A stretch of 64,000 nucleotides of DNA. It comes from Xestospongia muta. Lineage: Eukaryota > Porifera > Demospongiae > Haplosclerida > Petrosiidae. Numbering within the stretch: the stretch's first letter is position 1; every line of letters starts with the position of its first letter. The stretch lies in the NCBI GenBank assembly GCA_963693285.1, contig OY848917.1, forward strand, positions 994,501 through 1,058,500, in the 5' to 3' direction. Below, piece by piece: positions 22,491 to 35,100 of this stretch. The position numbers and the translations under genes are program-made. The notes under the pieces are model-generated. The model was not told the DNA's origin. It searched no databases and saw only the letters and a list, made by a program, of their open reading frames with translations.

Positions 22491-25270
22491 GTCTATCCAT
22501 CAAAACCATTTGTCCATTGATCTGTTTGTTTAACCAGACATTAAAATGTCCATTTGTCCATTGATCTGTTTGTCTAGCTAGACATTAAACTGTCCATTTG
22601 TCCATTGATCTGTTTGTCTAGCCAGACATTAAACTGTCCATTTAACTGTTTATCTAGTGGGACATTAAACTGTCCATTCGTCCATTATCTGTTTGTCTAG
22701 CTGGACATTAAACTGTCCATTTGTCCATTCACCTAGTTTGTCTAGCCAGACATTAAACTGTCCATTCAACTCTTTGTCTAGTGGGACATTAAACTGTCCA
22801 TTCGTCTATTGATCTGTTTGTCTAGACAAACATTAATCTGTCCATTCATCCATTCATCTCTTTGTCCATCTGAACATTAAACTGTCCATTTGTCCATTCA
22901 CCTGTTTGTCTAGCCAGACATTAATCTGTCCATTCAACTGTTTGTCTAGTGGGACATTAAACTGTCCATTCGTCCATTTATTTGTTTGTCTAGCTGGACA
23001 TGAAACTGTCCATTCGTCCATTGATCTGTTTGTCTAGCCAGACATTAAACTGTCCATTCGTCCATTAATCTGTTTGTCTAGACAGACATTAAACTTTCCA
23101 TTTGTCCATTCACCTGTTTGTCTAGCTGGACATTAAACTGTCCATTTGTCCATTGATCTGTTTGTCTAGACAGACATTAAACTTTCCATTTGTCCATTCA
23201 TCTGTTTGTCTAGCCAGACGTTAAACTGTCCATTCAACTGTTTGTCTAGTGGGACATTAAACTGTCCATTTGTCCATTGATCTGTTTGTCTAGCTGGACA
23301 TTAAACTGTCCATTCGTCCATTAATCTGTTTGTCTAGCCAGACATTAAACTGTCCATTCGTCCATTAATCTGTTTGTCTAGACAGACATTAAACTTTCCA
23401 TTTGTCCATTCATCTGTTTGTCTAGCCAGACGTTAAACTGTCCATTCAACTGTTTGTCTAGTGGGACATTAAACTGTCCATTTGTCCATTGATCTGTTTG
23501 TCTAGCTGGACATTAAACTGTCCATTCGTCCATTTATCTGTTTGTCTAGCCAAACATTAAACTGTCCATTCATCTGTTTGTCTAATTGGACATTATACTG
23601 TCCATTCGTCCATTGATCTGTTTGTCTAGACAGAAATTAAACTGTCCATTTGTCCATTCACCTGTTTGTCTAGCCAAACATTAAACTGTCCATTCACCTG
23701 TTTGTCTAGCCAGACATTAAACTGTCCATTCATCCATTGATTTGTTTGTCTAGCTGGACATGAAACTGTCCATTCATCCATTAATCTGTTTGTCTAGCTG
23801 GACATTAAACTGTCCATTCGTCCATTCATCTGTTTGTCTAGACAGACATTAAACTGTCCATTCATCCATTCATCTGTTTGTCTAGACAGACATTAAACTG
23901 TCCATTCGTCCATTAATCTGTTTGTCTAGCCAGACATTAAACTGTCCATTCGTCCATTAATCTGTTTGTCTAGACAGACATTAAACTGTCCATTCGTCCA
24001 TTGATCTGTTTGTCTAGCTGGACATTAAACTGTCCATTCATCTGTTTGTCTACTTGGACATTAAACTGTCCATTCGTCCATTGATCTGTTTGTCTAGCCA
24101 GACATTAAACTGTCCATTCGTCCATTGATCTGTTTGTCTACTTGGACATTAAACTGTCCATTCGTCCATTGATCTGTTTGTCTAGCCAGACATTAAACTG
24201 TCCATTCGTCCTTTGATCTGTTTGTCTAGACAGACATTAAAGTGTCCATTCGTCCATTGATCTGTTTGTCTACTTGGACATTAAACTGTCCATTCGTCCA
24301 TTGATCTGTTTGTCTACTTGGACATTAAACTGTCCATTTGTCCATTGATCTGTTTGTCTAGCCAAACATTAAACTGTCCATTCGTCCTTTGATCTGTTTG
24401 TCTAGACAGACATTAAAGTGTCCATTCGTCCATTGATCTGTTTGTCTAGCCAGACATTAAACTGTCCATTCGTCCATTAATCTGTTTGTCTAACTTGAAA
24501 TTAAACTGTCCATTCAACTGTTTGTCTAGTGGGACATTAAACCTTTCATTCGTCCGTTGATCTGTTTGTCTAGCTGGACATTAAACTGTCCATTCGTCCA
24601 TTCATCTGTTTGTCTAATTGGACATTAAACTGTCCATTCGTCCATTGATCTGTTTGTCTAGACAGATATTAAACTGTCCATTCGTCCATCACCTGTTTGT
24701 CTAGCCAAACATTAAACTGTCCATTCATCTGTTTGTCTAATTGGACATTATACTGTCCATTCGTCCATTGATCTGTTTGTCTAGCCAGACATTAAACTGT
24801 CCATTCAACTGTTTGTCTAGTGGGACGTCAAACTGTCCATTCATCCATTGATCTGTTTGTCTAGACAGAAATTAAACTGTCCATCGTCCATTGATCTGTT
24901 TGTCTAGCCGGACATTAAACTGTCCATTCATCTGTTTGTCTACTTGGACATTAAACTGTCCATTCGTCCATTGATCTGTTTGTCTAGCCAGACATTAAAC
25001 TGTCCATTCGTCCTTTGATTTGTTTGTCTAGACAGACATTAAAGTGTCCATTCGTCCATTCACCTGTTTGTCTAGCCAGACATTAAACTGTCCATTCGTC
25101 CATTAATCTGTTTGTCTAGACAGACATTAATCTGTCCATTCAACTGTTTGTCTAGTGGGACATTAAACTGTTCATTTGTACATTGATCTGCTTGTCTAGC
25201 CAGACATTAAACTGTCCATTCGTCCATTGATCTGTCTGTCTAGCTAGACATTAAACTGTCCATTCATCCA
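22491..25270. repeat. Minisatellite of 44-bp and 36-bp units
   Basis: About 2.8 kb of direct tandem repeats, of the order of 60 units. The common unit is 44 bp (CTGTCCATTCGTCCATTGAT, then CTGTTTGTCTAG, six variable bases, then ACATTAAA). A shorter 36-bp unit lacks one CGTCCATT block. The units contain a near-palindrome around TGTCTAGACA. Variants cluster at the bases right after TCTA. It lies inside the gene B intron. Confidence 0.96.
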
Positions 25271-25583
25271 TTAATCTATGTATTCACTCATACTTTAAAT
25301 GAAGTATGACATGACCCAATTCAGTTCTCATATTGTAGAAAATTAACAAACTAAAATAAACCAACATATTACAAACTGTTTATTATTTATTAATGAATAT
25401 TAATATGTTGATAAATACATTGATAGATGTACTGTAGCATATGACATATGTTGTTATATTACTTGTACTTTGTCACTTAGTTAACCACACCCATTTAACC
25501 ACTAAACATGTAAACAGATACTTATGAAGTACTTTATATAAGAGAGTACATTTCCTGTTATGATAATATACTCACTATATTGT

Positions 25584-25843
25584 TTATACACTGTAGTACA
25601 GGAGATATATTATATAAACACTAAATTACCATACCTTATACACTGTAGTACAGGAGATATATTATATAAACACTAAATTACCATACCTTATACACTGTAG
25701 TACAGGAGATATATTATATAAACACTAAATTACCATACCTTATACACTGTAGTACAGGAGATATATTCTATAAACACTAAACTACCATACCTTATACACT
25801 GTAGTACAGGAGATATATTATATAAACACTAAATTACCATACC
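25584..25843. repeat. 52-bp tandem repeat, 5 copies
   Basis: Unit starts TTATACACTGTAGTACAGGA and ends AAATTACCATACC. Starts are at 25584, 25636, 25688, 25740 and 25792, exactly 52 bp apart. Copies are nearly identical; the fourth has two changes. It lies in the same gene B intron as the larger minisatellite, about 0.3 kb downstream of it. Confidence 0.95.
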
Positions 25844-26599
25844 TTCTCAATAAAAGATTGGACATATTATATCATTGGTTCATTTATTGTAATGTGAGGT
25901 CTTAAATAGAGTAATAATGGTTATTTTGTGGAGCATACTCTATTTTTATGCCTATCTCCATTAATTATAACTTAGAACCTACCCTCATCTATTATTACAT
26001 AGAACCTGCCTGTATTTATTATTGCATAGCTCCACTCACTTTATTATTACGTTTAGCCTACAGTTAGTCCACTATTATTACTTAGAACCTATTGCCAACT
26101 GTTATTACTTAGACCCTATGTCATGTCAGCACTCAAACAAGATCAGAGTAATAATGGCAGTATAATAAGTAGTAACAATGTATTAGAATTTACAGCCACA
26201 TTAATTTTTAACCCTGTATTAAGACAATACCTTTATAATTACTATTATAACAATATGTCCTCAATTATGTTACTATTATATAAATGATGTCCATACTATC
26301 ATTACTACTGTGGTCTTGTTTGAGATAGTTTGATATCATCACTACCTTTTATATAGTTTTCATTATTAACTTGTATAATTATAAATGTATCTTGTCAATT
26401 AATATAATATTATATAGTCATTGATATTAGACCATCCTTTATAATTATATTGTTGTTCTATTACAGGTATATAGTGGTAATCAAATCCTTAACATCAATG
26501 GACATAACACACAAGGACTAACATTGTATGATGCTAGTCAACTTTTACAGAGTGTGTCTGGTGATCTTGAGTGACTGTAGTGGAGAACCGAGCTAGTAA

Positions 26600-28837
26600 G
26601 TTATAACTTATAATAACTAGATGAACACACGCACTGAGTACTTATAATAACTAATACAAAATGTAATTGTAGTCATGCTGTATCAAATATGAGCTTTATA
26701 GGGTATGGTTCTGTACATTGTCCATTTTATAATAAGATTATAATCATTAAAGATTGTCCAGTAACTTGTTTAATGATGTGACTATCAAAGTAATGGTAAA
26801 TTGGGTTAAAAATTGTTGAGTAGTTTGTAAAACAGAAAGTTAAAGCTTTAAAACATGATCTGTCATACCAATTATTATGATGTTATACTTTGTATAATAC
26901 TTTATTAGACACATAACTATTGTGGTATATTAACAATGTTATCTATTATAATCACCGTTCAACATAGTATATTTGTTACTAGTAATTATAAACAGTTGTA
27001 TTATCTACAGGTTCATAATAACCTAGTTATAGATCTACTACAAAACCTATAAATAGTTTATAAACCTCTTGTGTAAGAATCTAGTTAATTAATAACATCT
27101 ATATAACTACATATATAACAGTCAAGTCTTACCTAGTAGAAACATTAGCAGCTATCACTTTTACAAGTATGACTTCCTCACTGTTCCTCAAAATATGGTC
27201 ACTCTTTAATAGTAACAATCTCATATTAAAACTAGATAGTATTTGTACAGTTCATTTCTATATAGTCTAATATTAAACTAAATATCTACTGGATATTATT
27301 AATACTTCAATATACATTGATTATATATCTAGTACATATGTAATTATTAAATTAAGGATTACTATAACTATCTATATCACTTAATATATATAAATATAGT
27401 TAGTCTGTGATTATAATAATCTTATTGTAAACAAACACATTGTTTTCTAGTCTTAGTATCTACTAATGTCTTCAATTATTGTGCTATAAACTACATAGAT
27501 TACTCACTGACTTTGTGATAACTTAATGGACTGATATTATATTGATAAAACTATGGTAACCAAAGCCTTGATTGAAATGACATGATTTTTAAATATGTCT
27601 ATTAGTCTCCATATCATATCTATGAAATAATACCTTTAAGACTTTGTCTAATGTATCTATTCTTCAGTTAGTTTATTACTAGTTAATGTAGTTTAAGTCA
27701 ATCATATCCTACTATATTAGATAAACTCATATCTATGTCATGTGTACATATAAAATGGTCATTTAGGATATTAAGGCAATCTAGTTCACTACACATGTCT
27801 GATGGAAGAACAGTCATTAAACAATTTAGCATTACTTTTGTTCATTATCGGTATTTCTATTTAGACAGTGGTTTAGGGTTGAGCAGCTGATATAATTTGA
27901 AAATTGCTAAGAGAATCATAACTCAGTAGATATTTAAAAGCTATTTTTTTCTACCATCATTATATCTCAATGTACAATTAGCTAATGTCATAACAGTGCA
28001 GTGCTCTATAGTAATATTATTATTGTAACAGTAGTCTAAAGGTCTAATGTTCTCTTTAATCTTGTATGGTTCATTTGTGTTTGTGGTCAATACAAATTTC
28101 TAACACTACACATGTAGTACTCATTTCCTTGTTATTATAGTGACTTCTATGTACACCTAATAATATAATAATATTGATATATAGTTATTACATTAGTTAT
28201 ACTTTGACATATATACTGCTAGCATTATATATTTATATAATGTTATAGATAGTTATATGTGAGAGAGTATACACTTGTCATAACTTTACTATAATAACTA
28301 GAGTTGTACACAGTAACTGTGACATACCATAGTAATGAAGTCACTATACTAGAGGTGATTTGTTCTATTGATTCATACCAGATTTCATGTTGTCCCCGAT
28401 CCCACATATCTTGTTGCCAACACCACACCTTCCCAAGGAAATATTGAGTCTGACACTCTGACTATAACAGAACATTAGGTCCAACCTTATGATGTGTTAG
28501 TTATTCATAGTTATTCATATCTCAGTAATAGTAATGTCATAATGTTAATGTTTACATTTAACATAAGTACTGATTTGATTAATAGACTTTTAGTTATTGT
28601 TAGTTTGTTTAAAATAATGATTTTGGTTGTAAAAATGTTGAAGAAGTCCTGGGTGTGTAGTTTTAAAACTATAAAACTACAGAAAACTACAGAAAGATAT
28701 TTATAAATAAATATTAGTAATTATTATAAGCAGTGATATTATTACATGATCTTGTCTTTATTATTTATGTAATGAGAAGATAGACTAAGATGTACATAGA
28801 TTACAATGATTGTTATTATATTTTCTCCTAATTACAG
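26600..28837. other. Gene B intron, no recognisable feature
   Basis: About 2.2 kb of AT-rich sequence between the second half of PDZ 2 and the exon at 28838-28979. Only chance frames such as 28243-28428 (minus) and 28494-28706 (plus) are present. Confidence 0.5.
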
Positions 28838-29368
28838 GGTTCATATCATGCAGTATACAGTGTCTCTGATAAAACTACTCTTCATCTCCTTACAGCACTA
28901 CAACCAATAGTTCTCCAGACACCAACTGATACAGCACCTTTAATGGAACAAGTCAAGTTCACCAAGATAACTATAGATGGTAAGTAGAGCACACGTGTCC
29001 CTGTTGACTACATTTGTGTAATATCATGAGATATTAAAGATTGTAAAGTATATGAAATATAAAGATCTAGTCATTTAGTAATGAAATGATAAATACATTT
29101 ATAATATGATTTTACTATTAGCATTAATTGTAATAAAGTGACTTGACTTGTCAATGTTTTAGTTCCATACATGTAGTACTTGATATATTCTAATTTATAT
29201 AGTTCTAATGACATCTAAACTGTGTGCATCTAATACTAAGATTACTGTATTATTATTGTAGGTTACTTGTCTGGTGATAAGAAGAGTGATTTAGTGAGTC
29301 AAGCTATTGATCAAGTCCATCAACTTCGATCCCTTCCAGTATGGAGACCAATGGGTATTATTCATTAA
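28838..29368 (+). pseudogene. 3' exons of gene B
   Basis: Exon 28838-28979 (acceptor AATTACAG, reads GSYHAVYSVSDKTTLHLL and onward) ends in phase 1 and joins the exon at 29262, which reads YLSGDKKSDLVSQAIDQV and then WRPMGIIH to a TAA at 29366-29368. Both are open and in phase with each other, although the exon before them (26467) is frameshifted. I do not recognise a domain in these ~80 residues; TTLHLLTAL could be a third partial PDZ or a linker. There is no copy 2 counterpart inside the window. Confidence 0.5.
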
Positions 29369-30126
29369 CAGTTACATACTACACTAATAATATTTCCTTC
29401 AATAAATAATACACTCAATGCTGTTATAATGACACATTAGTTTGTACATAGAAAACATTTGTTATTGTAACTAATAACCATTTTGTATTTTCCATGATAA
29501 TAATAATTTTTCTACTCTGTTTCTTATCTTTTTATTGTAGTTATTATTTTTATTATTAATGTGACTTCTCATTTTGTATCATTGTTCTATTGTGTTGTTA
29601 AGTTTAAACTTTAAATTTATGTAATAACAACGAATTAAGGATAACAATAGTCAGAAAGTAAATGAAGAGTCTTCACAGGATCAGATTATATTGAATTTTA
29701 TTATGTACTACACACTGATATAAACATTGTATTAGTTTCTAAGTACAGATTTAATTTTTCTAATAGTTTTTACGGAAGCTCTTGAAGCTCAATTAATCCA
29801 AGGGGAAGTCCAGTGACAGCTTGCATTTTTATTTACTAGATACTGACCTAAGGTGTGTCTTCTCTGAGAAGGCGATTCAAGTTAGCACCTGTTTGCTTTG
29901 TTGTTTGTCAAATTATTGTCAGTGTAACTGTAACTATGAAAGGTGGCTCTCCCGTCTCTGTTATCTAGTGTATTTTCCAACATCAATCATCATTTGATTC
30001 TCTTAGAGAATATTTCATGGAATTTGAGAGTGACTATTGACTTTATAGTCAAAATTAATAACGTTGTACTTAAGTGACTGCGTTCGTTTTGGAACTGTGT
30101 CCATTTTCTTACTGTGACTACTGATT
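29369..30126. other. Spacer upstream of gene C
   Basis: About 0.76 kb between the last gene B stop and the gene C ATG. It is less AT-rich from about 29770 on, as expected for a promoter and 5' UTR. No TATA box or initiator could be chosen with confidence. An in-frame TGA at 30115-30117 supports the gene C start. Confidence 0.45.
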
Positions 30127-32123
30127 ATGGCAGAGCAGAGCTCACCAGACAACAGTGCTCCTAGTGTACCACCATCAAAAAGGCCTAGAATGAGTGAAAG
30201 TGGTAAGATAATCCATGTATATTATACACCTCTTAACAGAGGAGTATAACAGTGTGTAGTATTATCATGAACTGGACTCCCACTAATAGGAGGGATGATG
30301 TGGTTATAATGTCAAAGACACAAAATATGGAATTGTTAACACAATAGAGGAAGCCACACTCTTAATTTGCTTGTGTCAGGAAGCAAAATCTCTAAAAACA
30401 TTAGCACTAGATCCTCCCAAGAATTTTTCTAGATGAAACCAAGGTTTAGCAGTAGTATAGTTGGTTTATGTTGTGGTTATTATTATATTTGATTGATAAC
30501 TAGTACTATGGTCTGTATATTGGTTTGTTACTTAATATTTTAGAAATAATCTACATTGTAAGTTACCTCCAAATTATGTTTAAATTGACAAATATCTTTT
30601 CAAAGTTAAAACAGCTGTAATTATCTAGTGGTATCTTTAAAGGAATGTATTGATCCATTTTCCTTTGCTTTCATTTATACATCCATTAATTCAATTATGT
30701 ATCTACTTATTTTTATTTCTATTCATTTCGCTATAGGTATGTTAACTCCACCCACTTCTAATAATATCACCTCACAACCTGTCAATATTGGACAGCTAGG
30801 AAATCCAAGCCATCTAGCCACACCTTCTTTGTATAGTAATTTGTGGACTCCACAATCTGTCATTGAAACATTTAGTCAATCAAATTCTCCTATTCTTGGG
30901 AACTCCACAATCTTTCCTAATGATGTAATTAGTACTTCAAGGCACATTGTTCCTCCTGTACTATCATTATCTACCTCTTTGACTGGTTTTGTCTCACCTG
31001 TTCTCTCTTCATCTTCTGTAATGACACACTCACCCAACATGGAAACATTCTATCAACACATGAGTAGTAATATGACCACACCCTCAGATGTAATGACCAG
31101 GCAAATGGATTATCATAATCTGCAAGATTCCCAACATCTCTTTAATCCTAACGTTACCATGACAACTTCATCTTATTTTAATTCACCTGACATTAATCAA
31201 GATATACATTATCAGACTCTACTTCATATAAATGATCCATACCACGTAGGTTCTAGTTTACCTGCTATTCAGCCACTACAGGTTGATACTAACATGTTAC
31301 CACCCTCAGCCAGGATAACAAGTAATTTTAATTTTAGAAATTGTAGCACTCCAAGAATGGTAGCTGACTTTAATTCACCTCACATGATTCCACATGTACC
31401 TCACCAGATCCCAAACCTTTACTCAGTGAACACACACCCTATACTTCCAAGGGTTGAACTGTTGTCCCACACTAACCAAAGTAATATGATGGCTCACTTA
31501 CCTAATACTGGCAACATTCCTGAAGTCTTCCATAATAACAGACCCCCTACACTGAACCCAGAGACTACAGGATTACCATTGGAACAAATGTTTCAAGAAG
31601 AAAAGGTATCATGACATCTATTGACATTAAAGATAGTTTACATTAACAAAGAATAGCTAATTTCAGCTACTGATTGTTACTTTATTAGCCTAACTATTCT
31701 TCTCTAATTCTCTGAATATCTGTCTGTCATAGAGCAGTCTTTAATGATCTTATTCCACATTTGACGAATGTATTTTTCTTTTAATAACCTCCAGACATAT
31801 TTTCCATCAAATGTGCTAGTAATTTGAGTTAATTATACTTTACAAATGATATGTGTTACTCTAATAAGTTGTTGTTATTATGTTATGTTAATATCATAAC
31901 AAACACAAACAAACTGACATTTATTAAGTTATTATACTAACCTATTGTTGTTATATATTTATACAAACTGTTAATATAATAAGATATATTATATTTATTG
32001 TTACAGATATCATCAGATGAACATCTTGAAACAAATGAACTGACCACTGTGTCTGTGTCACAAAGTAGTGATAGTGATTTAAATAGTTCATCTAATGAAG
32101 AGGGTTTTGATCCTATGATATTT
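30127..32123 (+). CDS. Gene C N-terminal exons: disordered region with NLS-like motif
   Basis: Exon 1 (30127-30202) starts ATG GCA with an upstream in-frame TGA, and encodes MAEQSSPDNSAPSVPPSKRP, then RMSES; PSKRPRM is an NLS-like basic patch. Exon 2 (30737-31605) encodes about 290 residues rich in Ser, Thr, Asn, Pro, Met and His, with TPPTSNN-type low complexity and no visible fold. Exon 3 (32007-32123) is acidic and Ser-rich (SSDSDLNSSSNEEGFDP). The start loosely recalls the N-terminus of CBP/p300-type coactivators (MAE...P..KR.K/R.S); I would not claim homology. Whether gene A has the same region cannot be seen. Confidence 0.7.
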
Positions 32124-35100
32124 GTAAGTATGTTATATTTATAATGTTTATAGGAGAGCACTTGTAGTATCTATTGAGTGGACTATTAGTTACTTGTCAT
32201 GTCATCAATAAATTTACATGTTACCTTGTTATCTGTCAAAATATTGGCTCCTCGTCTTACGTACTTTAGACAGCCTATTGTCTTTTTAGTCTTATGCTCA
32301 GACACCCACTTGTTTTAAATGCTATAAAGTGTATCTGGTAATGATTCCTTATCATTTAAACAAAATGTTTTAGCTAAAGAACTAGAACAATGATGTCATC
32401 AACTACATAAATTATTAGTAAAACATAGAATAAAAGACATGACATAAATAGTAACAATATAGTTCTTTTTATTGAAACTATCTCAGTGTAAAATAGTAAT
32501 TACTTATTTCATTATTTGGAGCATATCTCATTAACTGTCATCATATACTCTTAAATGATATATCATGATATGACAATGTAAGGAAATTTAACTTAACTCA
32601 CCTGATGTTCTTTCTCACTTTAAGCCAGTAGGTATATAGGTACAAGCCTACCCTGGTCATTTTCTTTTACTGTTTTATGTGAGATCACTAACATTATCTA
32701 TTGAATCAACTGTAAATTGTTTATCATGTCAACAATAAATGTAGATTTTTCCTCAATGACAGTCACCATAATGGCCCCTCCCTTTGCATATACTTAACAG
32801 TTTATAATATCCTATGTTGTAACTTGTTGAAGTTGTTATATAACATTTTATATTGTATTATATTAAAGTATTAGTGGACTGTTTGTTACTGAACAAGATA
32901 TTTAGAGAAGAGGTTAACTGTTTTGAAATATAAAGGAATTACAAACCTTTATATATTTGTTTTTAATAATAGCTTCTTTAATGTCTCAATAAAGGTCAAC
33001 CATTAGTTATTACTATATAATACTGGCCTTACTTTCTATTATACTATTAATGTTAGTTCTATGATAATATTAATAATAATATTCATAGTTTGTTTTATCA
33101 ATATATGAATAGTGTCATTTTAATAACCTCTTATTAACATTGTTTTATATCATATCCTACTGTGATATAGTTTATAATAAAATAAGACTGATTGATTTCA
33201 TTATAATTTAGTTTAGTATAAGACTTTAATAAATCATTAAATATATGTTATTAAGTTTTATTATTCTCTATTAACTAATGACATCAAATGATGTAATAAC
33301 TGAACACATCAAACTATTGTGTATATAACTAGTGTAGTCAGTATAGACTTACTTTCATAGTTGATATTGTATCTAATGAGAAATTTACTTTTGATGTAGT
33401 GTGTATTTACAATATTAAGTTATATAATAAGTTATTACTAGTGTATACTTCACAGGATAACTCTTTGCGGAATGCTGCTTCTAACGGTAATCTTGATGAA
33501 ATTAAAAGAAGAATACAAGGTGGTACAAATGTCAATGCCAGATATGAGGTTTGTAAATATAATTATAATAATATTAGTGTAGTATACAAATAGTGCATAA
33601 ACAATATTATAGACAATAGTCAGTATGTCATTTATATTAACCACATAATTCAATGTGACAATAACTTTATATGTAGTTATTATAAAACATTTAATAGTTA
33701 ATACACTTATTTAATAATTATTATTACAATATGTTACACAACATGTTATCACAAAGTGTGTAAATCAATTGTGAGCCTCTTTCTATAGATTATTACCTTA
33801 TAACTTTAATATTGTACATTATATTTTAATTGTTCTCTGGAAGATTTTATAAAACTTTTAATGATCGGAATTTATCATCACTATATAACTGATCTAATGT
33901 ACCTTATAATAATGTAATGACAAATACTGGGATTTGTACCCAACACTATAAATCATTTATAACAAGTAGTGATCCTCAACATTTCCTAAGTATGTGTAAT
34001 TAGTCACTTGTTCATTGCCAGTATTTATAAATACTCCATTGTTTCTGTAGTGAATTATCTGTTATTTCTTTTCTCATAGTCTTTCATAGTATTATCCTCC
34101 CTATAATGTAACATTGAACTGTGTACATGTATATATTACATGAGAACAGACATTTGTATAGAACTAACACTTATTACATGACTGTTGTAATAACATCATA
34201 CTATAATACTATTAGTTAGAGTGTACATGTTATCTGTGTATCCATAGCAACAGATAATATATGAGGTATCATGTTTATATAGTCCATTATATATTATATA
34301 CTTTGTATAAGTGGTGTTATGTTACTATTGTGTAATTGAGTGTTACTATAGTTAGTACTGATGTAGTAATGTACCCAGTAGTCTATGTATATGTATTTAA
34401 TTATTGACATATTATATTGTGTCTTTTTATTAGGTTAATGGTGAAAGTATGATCATAGCAGCTTGTCAGTCCTTTAAAGATAATTTACATGTTGTTGAAT
34501 ACTTAATTGACAAAGGAGGTGACGTTAATGTTCAAAATGATGTGAGTATTAATTATTAATAATTTTATGATATTTATTATAACATTCAATTTGTGTAATG
34601 ACATTTGTTATAACATTTTAGACATGTAGGTTTATATCAGTTAAACTGAAAACATCCATAATTATATAGTATTTGATGATATACTTGTCATAGTATTATG
34701 TGACAAAAAGTCTAGCTATGATCTGTTTGTTTCTGATAGTCCAGTAGAATGTTACGAACATAACCACACCTCTAATAATTTATTTAACCTCACTGTGCAT
34801 GGGTGCAAAGTGAGGGTACTGTAGTCTGTCAGTGTGTGTGTATGTGTGTGTGTGTGTGTGTAAAAGTAAAAAACTTAACATGGAGATTTTTTAGTATGGC
34901 GTAGAGAATCTTAGAGGAATACAGAAGGCCGTTGGTCGAAGCAATCGTTAGAAAAGTTCTGAAAAGTGTTTTGTGGGCTTGGAGCGAAGTAACGCATTCA
35001 TGAAACGTCTCAAAGCACTGAAACTGCTACTAATAGATAATATATTGATTTATATTTGTACTACTGGACGTTTCTAAAGAACGCTTCATTTTCAAGTTTT

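Larger units (their letters stand above)
20034..26466. other. Long gene B intron with arrays and relics
   Basis: A 6.4-kb intron that splits PDZ 2. It holds a relic of a gene B-type exon (20475-20508), an unexplained open exon-like stretch (22141-22276), the 36/44-bp minisatellite (22491-25270) and the 52-bp array (25584-25843). GGAT/GATA-rich patches lie near 20197-20240 and 20838-20850. The rest is AT-rich with nothing recognisable. Confidence 0.6.
15232..29368 (+). pseudogene. Gene B: TIG/DBB-like, ankyrin-like and PDZ adaptor gene, disrupted
   Basis: Paralogue of gene D. Exons by splice sites and alignment: 15232-15293, 15417-~15483, 15955-16029, 16423-16570, 17706-17905, 17956-18292, 18492-18761, 18803-18966, 19078-19216, 19318-19418, 19522-19650, 19737-19837, 19922-20033, 26467-~26599, 28838-28979, 29262-29368. 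PDZ 1 spans the 19078-19650 exons (GDRIIQVGERLV). PDZ 2 is split between 19922-20033 (GFGFKMIGGKTVGVFI) and 26467 onward (NQILNINGH) by a 6.4-kb intron. Lesions: TAA at 16495-16497, TAG at 18196-18198, and a one-base shift near 26572 where the last PDZ strand runs into TGA. A 9-bp in-frame deletion near 18250 removes a Tyr pair kept in gene D. Splice sites remain good, so decay is recent. Confidence 0.68.

Noticed and set aside
22491..25270. Regular repeats that could suggest a CRISPR array
   Set aside because: The units are directly joined variants of one 36/44-bp sequence without unique spacers, and the locus is an intron of a spliced animal gene.
34833..34861. (GT)n run as a Z-DNA or regulatory element
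   Set aside because: The same run occurs in the related MITE end at 56784, so it travels with the element; nothing points to local function.
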